The notes under the pieces are model-generated. The model saw only the letters and a list, made by a program, of their open reading frames with translations. It searched no databases and was not told the origin of the DNA. Source: Bacillota bacterium (GTDB lineage: Bacteria; Bacillota; Clostridia; Peptostreptococcales; Anaerovoracaceae). From it: a stretch of DNA of 22,085 nt. The translations under genes were made by a program, and so were the position numbers. The stretch covers positions 1-22,085 of the forward strand of contig JAQXSU010000315.1 in the NCBI GenBank assembly GCA_029219125.1. Reading direction: 5' to 3'. Shown in pieces: positions 1-6,755 of the stretch; the stretch's first letter is position 1, and every line of letters begins with the position of its first letter.

Positions 1-834
1 ACTCAATACTTTCACAATTGGATTGCTGCTCCTGCCTGCCCATTTCAGAAGTTCATAGGAAAGGCCTGCAATCAGAGGCAGCACCAGAAGACGTCCGGCA
101 ACCCGCAGAAATACGTTGGTACATCCCATGATGGCATGCACCAGCACGGCAATAATCATGACGAACACCAGGAAGCTGGTTCCTCACCGGGGATGTACCG
201 TGTAAAACTGCTGTGCATTTGCCGGCGTAAGCTCCAGATTGTTTTCAAAGCAGTGGATGGTCTTATGCTCGGCACCGTGATACTGAAACACCGTTTTTAT
301 ATCCGGCATCTTGGAAATCAGAATGATATACAGCATGAAAATCAGAATTCTTACAATGCCTTCCACCAGATTCATCAGCAGAATGCTGCTGGTCAGATGG
401 GAAACCCATCCTACCACCACGGTAGGCAGCAGCATGAACAAACCAACGCTCATGGCGATGGCCAGCACCACGGAAAGAACCATGAGGATCTTCCATGCCT
501 TTTCCTTTCCAAGTTTTTCCTCCACCCAGACATCAAATTTATCCTTTTCATAGTCTTCTGGATAGAATTCCTCCAGCTTATCCGCCGAGTACATCAGCAC
601 CTTGGTGCCGTATACCAGAGAGTTCACGAAGTTGACCACGCCCCGGATGATAGGTATCTTCCCCCATTTGCTTCCCTTCGGGTTTGCTTCGGTTTTCATG
701 AAGATTCTTCCGTCCGGCATGCGGATTCCGATGGCAGTACGCTCAGGCCCCCGCATCATAATTCCTTCCATAATGGCCTGTCCGCCGATGGATGTAGGGC
801 AGGCGTCTTTCAAAAATACTTTTTTTAAATCCAT
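1..834 (-). CDS. DUF1385 (YqhQ-like) membrane protein, possible selenoprotein, partial
   Basis: Seen: an ATG at 834, 7 nt after AAGGA, opens a frame whose first 216 residues match the DUF1385/YqhQ family. It has a Gly-rich GGQAIMEGIMMRGP segment (17-30), hydrophobic helices at about 115-140 and 148-175, and the HGAEHK motif (186-191). After HPR (214-216) comes TGA, then the same frame continues for 61 codons without a stop as GTSFLVFVMII and onward, reading through the window edge. The family normally reads H-x-R-C-G-[TS]-[SC]-F here, so TGA occupies the conserved Cys. Known: the family is a metal-dependent-like membrane protein of unknown biochemical role, usually about 300 residues, found near rho, prmC and prfA. 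Inference: either Sec insertion at 217, a nonsense mutation giving a 216-residue truncated product, or a base error. It starts 15 nt after rho and is probably co-transcribed with it. The C-terminus lies outside the window. Confidence 0.85.
184..186 (-). other. In-frame TGA at the conserved Cys codon of DUF1385
   Basis: The minus-strand codon between CGG (Arg) and GGA (Gly) is TGA, and the downstream frame is the family's normal C-terminal part. Three nucleotides 3' of the TGA lies a short hairpin (167-180): ACCAG, loop CUUC, CUGGU, with a possible bulged extension by GA/UC pairs. It is closer to the TGA than classical bacterial SECIS elements and its loop lacks a leading G, so the RNA evidence for selenocysteine is weak by eye. 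Other genes here use TGG for Trp and none shows a second internal TGA, so a general TGA reassignment is not supported. Confidence 0.6.
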
Positions 835-849
835 ATTGTTTTCCTTATG

Positions 850-2286
850 CTATGCGTTCATAAATACTTTTTTGATAATCTGTACAAAATTCTTATTGTT
901 TCTGGTATGGGCCAGGTTGTCAATAATGGTTTCCGTCACATCCTGCGGGCTGGTGTTTGCCATGGCCCGGCGCATGAGCCAGACGGCTTCCATTTCATCC
1001 TGGTCCAGAAGCAGATCTTCTCTTCTGGTGCCCGATTTATTCAGGCTCACTGCCGGGAAAATCCTCATCTCAGACAGCTTTCTGTCCAGATGCAGCTCCA
1101 TATTACCTGTACCCTTAAATTCCTCAAATATAACATCATCCATGCGACTTCCTGTTTCTACCAGTGCTGTCGCCAGAATGGTGATGGATCCGCCTTCTTC
1201 CAGCTTTCTTGCCGCACCGAAGAATTTCTTCGGCTTGTGAAGGGCACCGGGATCCAAACCGCCGGACAGGGTTCTTCCGGAAGCCGGCACCACCAGATTA
1301 TACGCTCTGGCCAGCCGGGTAATGCTGTCCAGCAGGATTACAACATCTTTTCCGTGTTCCGCCAGACGCTGCGCCCTCGCCAGTACCATTTCCGCCACTT
1401 TCACATGATGCTGCGGCTGTTCGTCAAATGTGGAGAAAAGTACCTCTCCGCTCTTCAGCGACCGCTTCATATCTGTAACTTCTTCCGGACGTTCATCCAC
1501 CAGCAGTACAATCAGTTCCACTTCCGGATAATTCTCTTCGATGGAATGGGCCACCTGCTTCAGAAGCACAGTTTTTCCGGCCTTTGGCGGTGCCACGATC
1601 AGGCCCCTCTGTCCTTTCCCGATGGGAGCCACCAGATCGATAACTCGCATTGCCAACCCCTTGGTATCCGTTTCCAGCCGCAGACGCTCATACGGAAAGA
1701 CCGGCGTCAGGCTGTCGAAATCCGGTCTTCGGATGGCCGCACCCGGCTCATCTCCATTCACGGTCAGCACATACAGCAGCGCACCGAATTTCTCTCCCGG
1801 GTTCGGAAGGCGGGTAATACCCCGGATTTTATCTCCCGTCTTCAGATTAAATCTTCGGATCTGGGTTGGAGACACATAAATGTCTCTGTCACTGGTTAAA
1901 AAATTGGAAAACCGCAGAAAGCCGAAATTGTTTTCTTCCTGGATTTCCAGAATACCTTCCACCTCGGGGCGTTCGCTCCGGCTCTGATTCTGCTGACGCA
2001 CCCCTGCTTCCGCTTCCGGCTGCACCTCTTCCGGAATGAAGTCTGCAGGATCTGCAGCTTCTGCCTGTACATCCGATGTCTGCACAGGCTGCAGCACCTG
2101 TTCTTTTACAGATTCCTGAATTTCTGTTTTTTCATCAGACTGTGCTTTCGCCTTCGACGGTCTTCCTCTTGGCCGTTTCGGCTTTGGTTTTTCTTCCTGC
2201 ACCGCCGGTTTCTCACTTTTCACAGCACTTTCCTGTGCTGTGTCAACAGTTGGAATTTCTTCCGTTATGGTTTTTTTCTCTCTCAT
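850..2286 (-). CDS. rho: Transcription termination factor Rho
   Basis: Rho is the hexameric RNA-dependent ATPase that ends transcription on unstructured RNA. Seen: 478 residues; an unusual N-terminal extension (about 1-107) rich in Lys, Glu, Gln and Pro, carrying an AT-hook-like basic patch RPRGRPSKAK (38-47); a cold-shock RNA-binding domain (about 108-180, with FGFLRF); then the ATPase domain with Walker A APPKAGKT (232-239), Walker B VVILLD (315-320), Q-loop GRTLSGGLDPGAL (337-349) and the R-loop region near KPKKFFGAARKLEEGG. All catalytic motifs are intact. The ATG at 2286 follows AAAGGA by about 6 nt. A candidate sigma-A promoter lies about 120 bp upstream. The next gene, DUF1385, begins 15 nt after the stop, so the two probably form an operon. 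The length exceeds the ~420 of E. coli Rho only because of the N-terminal extension. Confidence 0.97.
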   Translation of the reverse strand: MREKKTITEEIPTVDTAQESAVKSEKPAVQEEKPKPKRPRGRPSKAKAQSDEKTEIQESVKEQVLQPVQTSDVQAEAADPADFIPEEVQPEAEAGVRQQNQSRSERPEVEGILEIQEENNFGFLRFSNFLTSDRDIYVSPTQIRRFNLKTGDKIRGITRLPNPGEKFGALLYVLTVNGDEPGAAIRRPDFDSLTPVFPYERLRLETDTKGLAMRVIDLVAPIGKGQRGLIVAPPKAGKTVLLKQVAHSIEENYPEVELIVLLVDERPEEVTDMKRSLKSGEVLFSTFDEQPQHHVKVAEMVLARAQRLAEHGKDVVILLDSITRLARAYNLVVPASGRTLSGGLDPGALHKPKKFFGAARKLEEGGSITILATALVETGSRMDDVIFEEFKGTGNMELHLDRKLSEMRIFPAVSLNKSGTRREDLLLDQDEMEAVWLMRRAMANTSPQDVTETIIDNLAHTRNNKNFVQIIKKVFMNA

Positions 2287-2405
2287 GGGATTCCTTTCAC
2301 ACAGCCTGCCAGAAGGGCTGCACCTTTCAGATTTTTACGACTTTACGTTTTCAGAATTATTTTTGAAAGAATTGTTCAGATGAATTACAATAATCAGTCA
2401 AAACT

Positions 2406-2434
2406 ATCATATACTTCCCGCAGCAAAAAAACAA
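2406..2434 (-). promoter_or_regulatory. Candidate sigma-A promoter for rho
   Basis: On the minus strand, TTGTTT (2429-2434) and TATGAT (2406-2411) are separated by 17 bp. The -10 matches consensus at 5 of 6 positions and the -35 is weak. It would give a 5' leader of roughly 110 nt before rho. Rho genes are often autoregulated in their leader, but nothing in the sequence proves that here. The 2287-2456 gap holds no other gene. Confidence 0.4.
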
Positions 2435-2456
2435 GTTATTTTTCTGTGACAATGTT

Positions 2457-3584
2457 TTATGCCAGGCCTTTGATGACGCCCAGCAGCAGATGAAACCGCT
2501 CTTCGATGGAGTCTACCCGAAGAAATTCATCTGCACTGTGATACTTATCGCTTTCCGGTCCGCAGCCGTCCATGACTGCAGTGCCCATTTCCGACAGCAG
2601 ACTGCCGTCAGATGCGCCGCCCACACTGAGAAAATCCGGATGGATTCCCAACTTCTCTGCTTCTTCCCGAAGAAGCTTTATCATCGCTCTGGTATTCTCA
2701 TTGGGTTTCATCGGCGGCATTTGTGAAAGCTTTTCCCAGGTGACCTCCACACCCTCTACCACAGGATCTGTGCACAGACGATTCAGCTTCTGCAGAAATT
2801 CGTCCAGCTGCTCGAAGCTGGTAAAGCGCACATCAAATACAGCCTCACATTGGGCTGCCACAACGTTGGATGCACTTCCGCCTTTAATGACGCCTGCGTT
2901 TACCGTCAAACCCGTCTCAAAATCCGTCAGTCCGTGCATTTTCTGCACCAGATCTGCCATCTCCAGAATGGCGCTGGCACCATCCTTCGGTGCATTTCCT
3001 GCATGAGACGCGATTCCATGGCATCGGATCACAATGTCTGCCACGCCTTTTCGCTGATAAACGAAATGGCCTCCCGGTCTGCCCGGTTCCAGTACGAAAG
3101 CATACCTGCTTCTTGCGGCGATGTTCTGCATCGCCTGCTCTGAATCCTCAGAGCCTGTTTCTTCATCACTGTTGTGACAGACGCAGATTTTCAGCTGCGG
3201 ACATTCTTCACGCAGCGCTCTGGTCAGATGAAATGCCAGCAAATCTCCTGCCTTCATATCACCTACACCCGGCCCATAGGCCCATTTCCCATCGTCGCTG
3301 AGGGTAAACGGCCGTTCTGCCGCCGTACCTCTGTCAAATACAGTATCCAAATGACCCAGAAACAGTACGTCTACTTCATCGGCTTCCGGATGGGTCAGTA
3401 TCTCCACATACGGCCGGCTGTCCGGCCCCTGCGCTGTCCGTTTCGGCGAAAGACCGATTTCTTCATATTTCCTGCAGAGAAAATCTGCCACCCGGTTCAG
3501 GCCCTCAATATCTGAAGATCCGCTGTCTATATTCACCAGCGTCTCCAGATCTTTCATATATTCCTCTTTTTTGAAAATTCCCAA
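2457..3584 (-). CDS. M20 family zinc metallopeptidase (carboxypeptidase G2/ArgE-like)
   Basis: A predicted cytoplasmic dinuclear-zinc amidohydrolase or peptidase of the M20/CPG2 group; the substrate cannot be read from sequence. Seen (numbering from the proposed start): GHLDTV with metal ligands His78 and Asp80; YGPGVGDMKAG with bridging Asp109; DEETGS with general base Glu141 and ligand Glu142; EPGR with Glu166; a dimerisation/lid region with ASHAG; and a C-terminal KYHSADE carrying the last His ligand. About 375 residues, usual for the family. Start choice: an upstream TTG at 3611 and ATG at 3599 have no Shine-Dalgarno and the first falls almost at the predicted transcription start; the TTG at 3584 follows GGAGGAG by 6 nt and leaves a normal N-terminus. 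A further candidate is the ATG at 3557. It has its own promoter and is separated from upstream hbd by a terminator. Confidence 0.9.
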   Translation of the reverse strand: MGIFKKEEYMKDLETLVNIDSGSSDIEGLNRVADFLCRKYEEIGLSPKRTAQGPDSRPYVEILTHPEADEVDVLFLGHLDTVFDRGTAAERPFTLSDDGKWAYGPGVGDMKAGDLLAFHLTRALREECPQLKICVCHNSDEETGSEDSEQAMQNIAARSRYAFVLEPGRPGGHFVYQRKGVADIVIRCHGIASHAGNAPKDGASAILEMADLVQKMHGLTDFETGLTVNAGVIKGGSASNVVAAQCEAVFDVRFTSFEQLDEFLQKLNRLCTDPVVEGVEVTWEKLSQMPPMKPNENTRAMIKLLREEAEKLGIHPDFLSVGGASDGSLLSEMGTAVMDGCGPESDKYHSADEFLRVDSIEERFHLLLGVIKGLA

Positions 3585-3590
3585 AAGACT

Positions 3591-3597
3591 CTCCTCC
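3591..3597 (-). promoter_or_regulatory. Ribosome binding site deciding a TTG start
   Basis: GGAGGAG on the minus strand lies 6 nt before the TTG at 3584-3582. It overlaps the ATG at 3599-3597, so that upstream ATG cannot use it. This argues that translation of the M20 peptidase starts at TTG 3584. Confidence 0.55.
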
Positions 3598-3622
3598 ATT
3601 TGTTTGATCAAATTGTATTCTT

Positions 3623-3651
3623 ATCATATCCACTGCGGAATCCCTTGTCAA
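3623..3651 (-). promoter_or_regulatory. Near-consensus sigma-A promoter for the M20 peptidase
   Basis: TTGACA (3646-3651) and TATGAT (3623-3628) are exactly 17 bp apart on the minus strand; the -35 is perfect and the -10 is 5 of 6. Transcription would begin near 3616, leaving a leader of about 32 nt to the TTG at 3584. Confidence 0.75.
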
Positions 3652-3670
3652 TATCCGGCTGCAAAACGGC

Positions 3671-3703
3671 AAAAAAAGGACTCCGCATTTCGGAGTCCTT
3701 TTT
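3671..3703 (-). terminator. Intrinsic terminator after hbd (bidirectional in sequence)
   Basis: The perfect 8-bp stem GGACTCCG/CGGAGTCC (3678-3685 and 3691-3698) has a 5-nt loop. It is flanked by seven A on the left and five T on the right of the plus strand, so a U-run follows the hairpin in either direction. It lies 26 bp after the hbd stop and just upstream of the peptidase promoter, insulating the two genes. Confidence 0.9.
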
Positions 3704-3728
3704 CGGGTAAGTAATTTATATATGGATG

Positions 3729-4577
3729 TTATTTTCTGTAATCGTAGAAGCCGATACCGGTCTTTCTTCCCAGCTTGCCGGCTCTTACCATCTTTCTCAG
3801 CAGAGTATGTGCTCTGTACTTCGGATCGCCGTATTCGGTGTACAGAACGTCCATAATAGCCAGTACAACGTCCAGACCGATCAGGTCGCCTAATTCCAGA
3901 GGTCCCATCGGGTGGTTAGCGCCCAGCTTCATTGCAGTATCAATGCCCTTTGCATCTGCAACGCCGTCAGCCAGGATGCCGATACCTTCGTTGATCATCG
4001 GGATCAGGATTCTGTTTACAACGAATCCAGGAGCTTCTTCTACTTCTACCGGAGTCTTGCCCAGTGCTTCTGTCAGAGCAACGATGGTGTCTCTGGTTTC
4101 ATCGGAAGTAGCCAGGCCCTTGATGATTTCAACCAGCTTCATTGCAGGAACAGGGTTGAAGAAGTGCATGCCGATAACCTTGTCAGGTCTGCCGGTTGCA
4201 GCAGCGATTTCAGTAATGGATAAAGAAGATGTATTGGTAGCAATGATAGTTTCAGGCTTGCAAAGCTTATCCAGTTCTGCGAACAGGGCCTTCTTTGATT
4301 CCATGTCTTCCGTTGCTGCTTCGATGACCAGATCAGCATCCGCGATGATGTTGATATCGGTGGAACCGGTGATTCTGCTCAGAATCGCTTCTTTTTCCTC
4401 TGCAGTGATCTTTTCCTTGGCAACCATCTTATCCAGATTCTTGGTTACGGTAGCAATACCCTTCTCTACGGAAGATTCTCTTCTTGCTCTCATAACAACT
4501 TCATATCCGTTCTGTGCCAGTACCTGGATGATTCCGGCACCCATGGTACCTGTTCCTAATACACCGATTTTTTTCAT
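3729..4577 (-). CDS. hbd: 3-hydroxybutyryl-CoA dehydrogenase, probably NADP-preferring
   Basis: Catalyses reversible reduction of acetoacetyl-CoA to (S)-3-hydroxybutyryl-CoA, a step of clostridial butyrate formation or of beta-oxidation. Seen: 282 residues, the family's standard length; Rossmann motif GTGTMG (8-13); catalytic Ser117, His138 (in GMHFFNP), Glu150 and Asn188 (in GFVVNRILIPM); and a C-terminal dimerisation domain with ANHPMGPLELGDL. Odd: at the end of beta-2 the usual Arg-Asp-Ile is Arg-Ala-Arg-Arg (30-33). The Asp31 that holds the adenosine ribose in NAD-specific enzymes is replaced by Ala, with Arg following, which suggests NADP(H) use (inference). The start is the ATG at 4577, 8 nt after AAGGAGG; a TTG two codons upstream is only 2 nt from that SD. 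No crotonase, thiolase or acyl-CoA dehydrogenase genes adjoin it, so it stands alone here. Confidence 0.95.
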   Translation of the reverse strand: MKKIGVLGTGTMGAGIIQVLAQNGYEVVMRARRESSVEKGIATVTKNLDKMVAKEKITAEEKEAILSRITGSTDINIIADADLVIEAATEDMESKKALFAELDKLCKPETIIATNTSSLSITEIAAATGRPDKVIGMHFFNPVPAMKLVEIIKGLATSDETRDTIVALTEALGKTPVEVEEAPGFVVNRILIPMINEGIGILADGVADAKGIDTAMKLGANHPMGPLELGDLIGLDVVLAIMDVLYTEYGDPKYRAHTLLRKMVRAGKLGRKTGIGFYDYRK

Positions 4578-4585
4578 ATTCAATG

Positions 4586-4592
4586 CCTCCTT
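4586..4592 (-). promoter_or_regulatory. Shine-Dalgarno of hbd
   Basis: AAGGAGG sits 8 nt upstream of ATG 4577-4575 and only 2 nt from the in-frame TTG at 4583. It therefore selects the ATG. Confidence 0.85.
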
Positions 4593-4777
4593 AAAATATG
4601 TTTGTTTGTTTCTTTCAATCCACGCACGGTGGGAAGCCGGATGTGTTATTCATCCGACTGCATAAGAAAACGTTAACCCGCCTCTGCCTCATACACCTGC
4701 CTCTTCGCTGCGTGGCAGAAACCGGTCAAGCTTCTTGTCGCGCCGCCGGTTTCGTTAAAAAATTAACTTTTTCTCAT
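4593..4777 (-). ncRNA. Structured 5' leader of hbd, candidate cis-regulatory RNA
   Basis: The predicted transcript has about 200 nt before hbd with several stems, read on the minus strand: GTTAA-TTTT-TTAAC at 4755-4768; GAAACCGG (4746-4753) pairing perfectly with CCGGTTTC (4718-4725) around a 20-nt loop; CTGCC/GGCAG (4714-4718 and 4697-4701); CGGATG/CATCCG (4651-4656 and 4638-4643); and a weak CCAC/GTGG stem at 4620-4632. The segment is visibly more G+C-rich than the A/T-rich DNA on both sides. It does not resemble the c-di-GMP, TPP, glycine, SAM or T-box consensus that I know. No terminator-like stem with a U-run is evident before the SD. Function unknown. Confidence 0.35.
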
Positions 4778-4783
4778 GTATAC

Positions 4784-4792
4784 ATTATATCA
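4784..4792 (-). promoter_or_regulatory. Extended -10 promoter for hbd
   Basis: The minus strand reads TGATATAAT, a perfect TATAAT with the extended TGn element; no good -35 is present at 16-18 bp. Transcription would start near 4777, giving the long leader described above. The stretch 4793-4930 is A/T-rich, with no supportable gene. Confidence 0.55.
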
Positions 4793-4930
4793 TACTTTTG
4801 CAAAAATGGAACCCCATTTTAGATAATATTTTTTTTAATTTTTTCTGAAGCGAAAAAAGCTTCATCGGACAGTTCACCTGTGCCTCAGTCAAAGGTTTGC
4901 AGATTGCAACAAATTGTGACATATTTCGAC

Positions 4931-4958
4931 TTCACATACTCCCATTATAATATATAAT
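4931..4958 (+). promoter_or_regulatory. Sigma-A promoter for the small secreted protein
   Basis: TTCACA (4931-4936) and TATAAT (4953-4958) are 16 bp apart. A second overlapping TATAAT lies at 4946-4951. The transcript would start near 4965, about 40 nt before the ATG. Confidence 0.6.
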
Positions 4959-5005
4959 ATGTGGTGAAAGTGTCAAATCATATTTCAAAACGAAAGGAGT
5001 TAAAA

Positions 5006-5419
5006 ATGAAAAAGAAAGTTTTATGTACAGTCATGATTCTGGTTCTTCTGCTTGCCGCTGCGGTCAGCGCCTATGCAGAGACAGGAATTCAGCCAAGAGA
5101 TACGGATTCGGTGACCTTCGTGACCAACCGCACAGGCCGAACGACTGCAGATGTGGCCGTTTCTGTCTCCTTCACTGAAGTGGTGGACCGGTACAGTATC
5201 ATCATCTACCTGCAGAAAAAAGAAAACGGAGAATGGGTCAACGACTGGCAGAATGAAGAGTATGTATTTTTCAATAACGGTTCGAAAAAAGAAACATTCC
5301 TCTTTGGAAATACATACACCCATCTTTCAGAAGGTGTCATCTACCGCATTAAATGCGTCAGCAAGGATTATATCGGAGATTCCACTTTCATCTTCACCAC
5401 ATATTCGAATCAGTTCTGA
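5006..5419 (+). CDS. Small secreted protein of unknown function
   Basis: 137 residues; I do not recognise the family. Seen: a clear Sec signal peptide (MKKK start, hydrophobic core about 7-20, likely cleavage after AYA near residue 24) without a lipobox Cys. The mature part, about 113 residues, is rich in Thr, Ser, Tyr and aromatic residues in an alternating pattern that suggests a compact beta-sandwich domain (inference). One Cys remains in the mature protein. The ATG at 5006 follows GAAAGGAG by 6 nt; an in-frame ATG at 4961 has no SD and lies at the predicted transcription start. It converges on the anti-sigma gene, and the two coding regions overlap by 26 bp at their 3' ends. Its terminator lies inside the opposing gene. 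It could be a ligand or a target of the neighbouring sigma system, but nothing proves that. Confidence 0.8.
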   Translation: MKKKVLCTVMILVLLLAAAVSAYAETGIQPRDTDSVTFVTNRTGRTTADVAVSVSFTEVVDRYSIIIYLQKKENGEWVNDWQNEEYVFFNNGSKKETFLFGNTYTHLSEGVIYRIKCVSKDYIGDSTFIFTTYSNQF

Positions 5420-6191
5420 CAGAGGCTATCATAGCCTCTGTTTCTTTTCTTTTGTCTGCAGGTACCTTTATCTTCAACTCTGTTCCTTCAAAATAGAATG
5501 CGTAATGTCTTCGTTTCTTTTCTGTCCTCGAATATACTTCTATCCCGTTTATTTCCTCGTTCTTTTCATAATTATTAAAAATTGCCACTGCATCATTTTC
5601 CAAATCATATTTCAGTTCCTCGATCCGGATTTCCTCAGAGGACAAGCTCTGCAACGTGATCATCGTTTTTTGAAGTGTTTTCATATTCTGAATTTCAATA
5701 GATCTGACTTCATATCCTTCCGGAATACAGTCAAACCAGACCATCTCCTGCCGGTACACATCCGGAATGTCCTCATATGCGCTGAACACTGCAGTCCACA
5801 TTTCCAAATTACCGCTTCCGTTTCCGCCGATTACAATGCTCCCGTTTTCCGCTGCAGCAGGTTTATCCTTGTTGCGATCAGCCTGTGATTCTTCCGGTTG
5901 GAAGAATCCTTTGAAATACAGTCCTCCCAGGAGAGAAAAAATGCAAACAAAAACAGCTGCCAGAGAAACCGCACGGCGGCGCAGAATGCGGCGGCGTGTT
6001 TCACGCTGCCGGCAGGCAGCATCCAGCAGCTTTCGAAGCTCGTCCCTCTCCGAAGTTCCTGTATCCGAAGGCCCTGCATCCGAAACGCAGCCGGGAGAAC
6101 AGATTTTGGGGGATGACGTCGCTCCCGTGGAACCCGCTTCGAGGGCTCTGCCGATCCGTTCATCGACCAGCTTCCTGTATTTATCTTCCAT
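5394..6191 (-). CDS. Membrane anti-sigma factor-like protein
   Basis: Probably binds and holds the sigma factor encoded just upstream. Seen: 265 residues; an N-terminal cytoplasmic part (1-73) with a Cys/Ser/Gly-rich linker around 20-48 and a very basic segment RRRILRRR before a single transmembrane helix (about 74-94); then an extracytoplasmic domain (about 100-265) ending in an alpha/beta region resembling the DUF4367 or DUF4179-like sensor domains of Firmicute anti-sigma factors (family assignment inferred). No zinc-binding HxxxCxxC anti-sigma motif is visible. The ATG at 6191 lies within the end of the sigma gene (11-bp overlap) and follows AAAGGGG by 9 nt, suggesting translational coupling. 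The last 26 bp overlap the convergent secreted-protein gene. Confidence 0.75.
   Translation of the reverse strand: MEDKYRKLVDERIGRALEAGSTGATSSPKICSPGCVSDAGPSDTGTSERDELRKLLDAACRQRETRRRILRRRAVSLAAVFVCIFSLLGGLYFKGFFQPEESQADRNKDKPAAAENGSIVIGGNGSGNLEMWTAVFSAYEDIPDVYRQEMVWFDCIPEGYEVRSIEIQNMKTLQKTMITLQSLSSEEIRIEELKYDLENDAVAIFNNYEKNEEINGIEVYSRTEKKRRHYAFYFEGTELKIKVPADKRKETEAMIASVRTDSNMW
5419..5455 (+). terminator. Intrinsic terminator of the secreted-protein gene, inside the anti-sigma CDS
   Basis: The stem ACAGAGGCTA (5419-5428), loop TCA, then TAGCCTCTGT (5432-5441) gives 10 perfect pairs, followed by a T-rich run on the plus strand. It begins at the last base of the TGA stop. On the minus strand the same DNA encodes ETEAMIASV near the C-terminus of the anti-sigma protein, so the palindrome is under two constraints. 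Confidence 0.85.
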
Positions 6192-6753
6192 ACGTCTGCA
6201 CCCCTTTCTGTTTTTCTTCTGCCGGTCCCGCCAGTATCATTTCTTTCAGCTTTTCCCTGCTGCGGCAGGCGATACTCCGAACCGTACCGGGCTTCATATG
6301 CAGCATGCGGGCAATCTCCTCAAAGGGTTCCTCATACTGATAGTGCAGCTGCAGAATCGTATTGGCCGGGAACCCAAGACCCATGACCATCTCATATAAT
6401 TCGGTGTCCTCAAACCGTTTCATCTCCTCATAGACCAGCCGTTCGGAAATCGGTTCACGCTCATACGGGTCTGCTTCGTACTGGGTGAAGGTCACACATC
6501 GTGCATATTCTGTCTTCTGACGCCGAAAGTATTTGCGGATTTTGTTCCGCAAAATCGTTTTTCCCCACGCCTTCACCCTGGAAGGGCTGCGCAGGGTGTC
6601 GTACCGTCTCCAGATGGTGATGAGTGTTTCCTGCAGAATTTCTTCCGCATCACTTTCCTGAATGGGAAAAGCCTTCAGGAATGCCCTTCCCGCTTTCATC
6701 TGATCAAGCAGGAGTTCTTCCTGTTCATCCTCTGTCAGTCGGGAAAACAGCAT
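6181..6753 (-). CDS. ECF-like sigma-70 family RNA polymerase sigma factor
   Basis: An alternative sigma factor that would direct RNA polymerase to a small regulon. Seen: 190 residues; a sigma region 2 core with DAEEILQETLITIWRRY (about 35-51) and the following KAWGKTILRNKIRKYFRR; a linker of about 45 residues; and sigma region 4 with ILQLHYQYEEPFEEIARML and the helix-turn-helix KPGTVRSIACRSREKLKEM near the C-terminus. The segment before region 2.2 is short compared with typical ECF factors, so region 2.1 is reduced. The ATG at 6753 lies 2 nt after the stop of the XRE gene, and the stop overlaps the anti-sigma start by 11 bp. The gene order XRE-sigma-anti-sigma reads as one operon. The target promoter motif is unknown; no repeated ECF-type promoter was recognised in the window. 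Confidence 0.88.
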   Translation of the reverse strand: MLFSRLTEDEQEELLLDQMKAGRAFLKAFPIQESDAEEILQETLITIWRRYDTLRSPSRVKAWGKTILRNKIRKYFRRQKTEYARCVTFTQYEADPYEREPISERLVYEEMKRFEDTELYEMVMGLGFPANTILQLHYQYEEPFEEIARMLHMKPGTVRSIACRSREKLKEMILAGPAEEKQKGVQTYGR

Positions 6754-6755
6754 AC

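Noticed and set aside
847..1899. Long plus-strand open frame of 350 codons opposite rho
   Set aside because: The minus strand carries complete Rho with all motifs; the plus-strand translation is rich in His, Gln and Phe, has no SD and matches no family.
2295..2320. CAGCC/GGCTG pairing in the rho leader as a regulatory hairpin
   Set aside because: Only 5 bp with a 9-nt loop and no supporting sequence; too weak to call.
4847..4863. GAAGC/GCTTC hairpin near poly-A/T tracts, considered as a terminator
   Set aside because: The stem is 5 bp and is not followed by a U-run on either strand, and no gene ends next to it.
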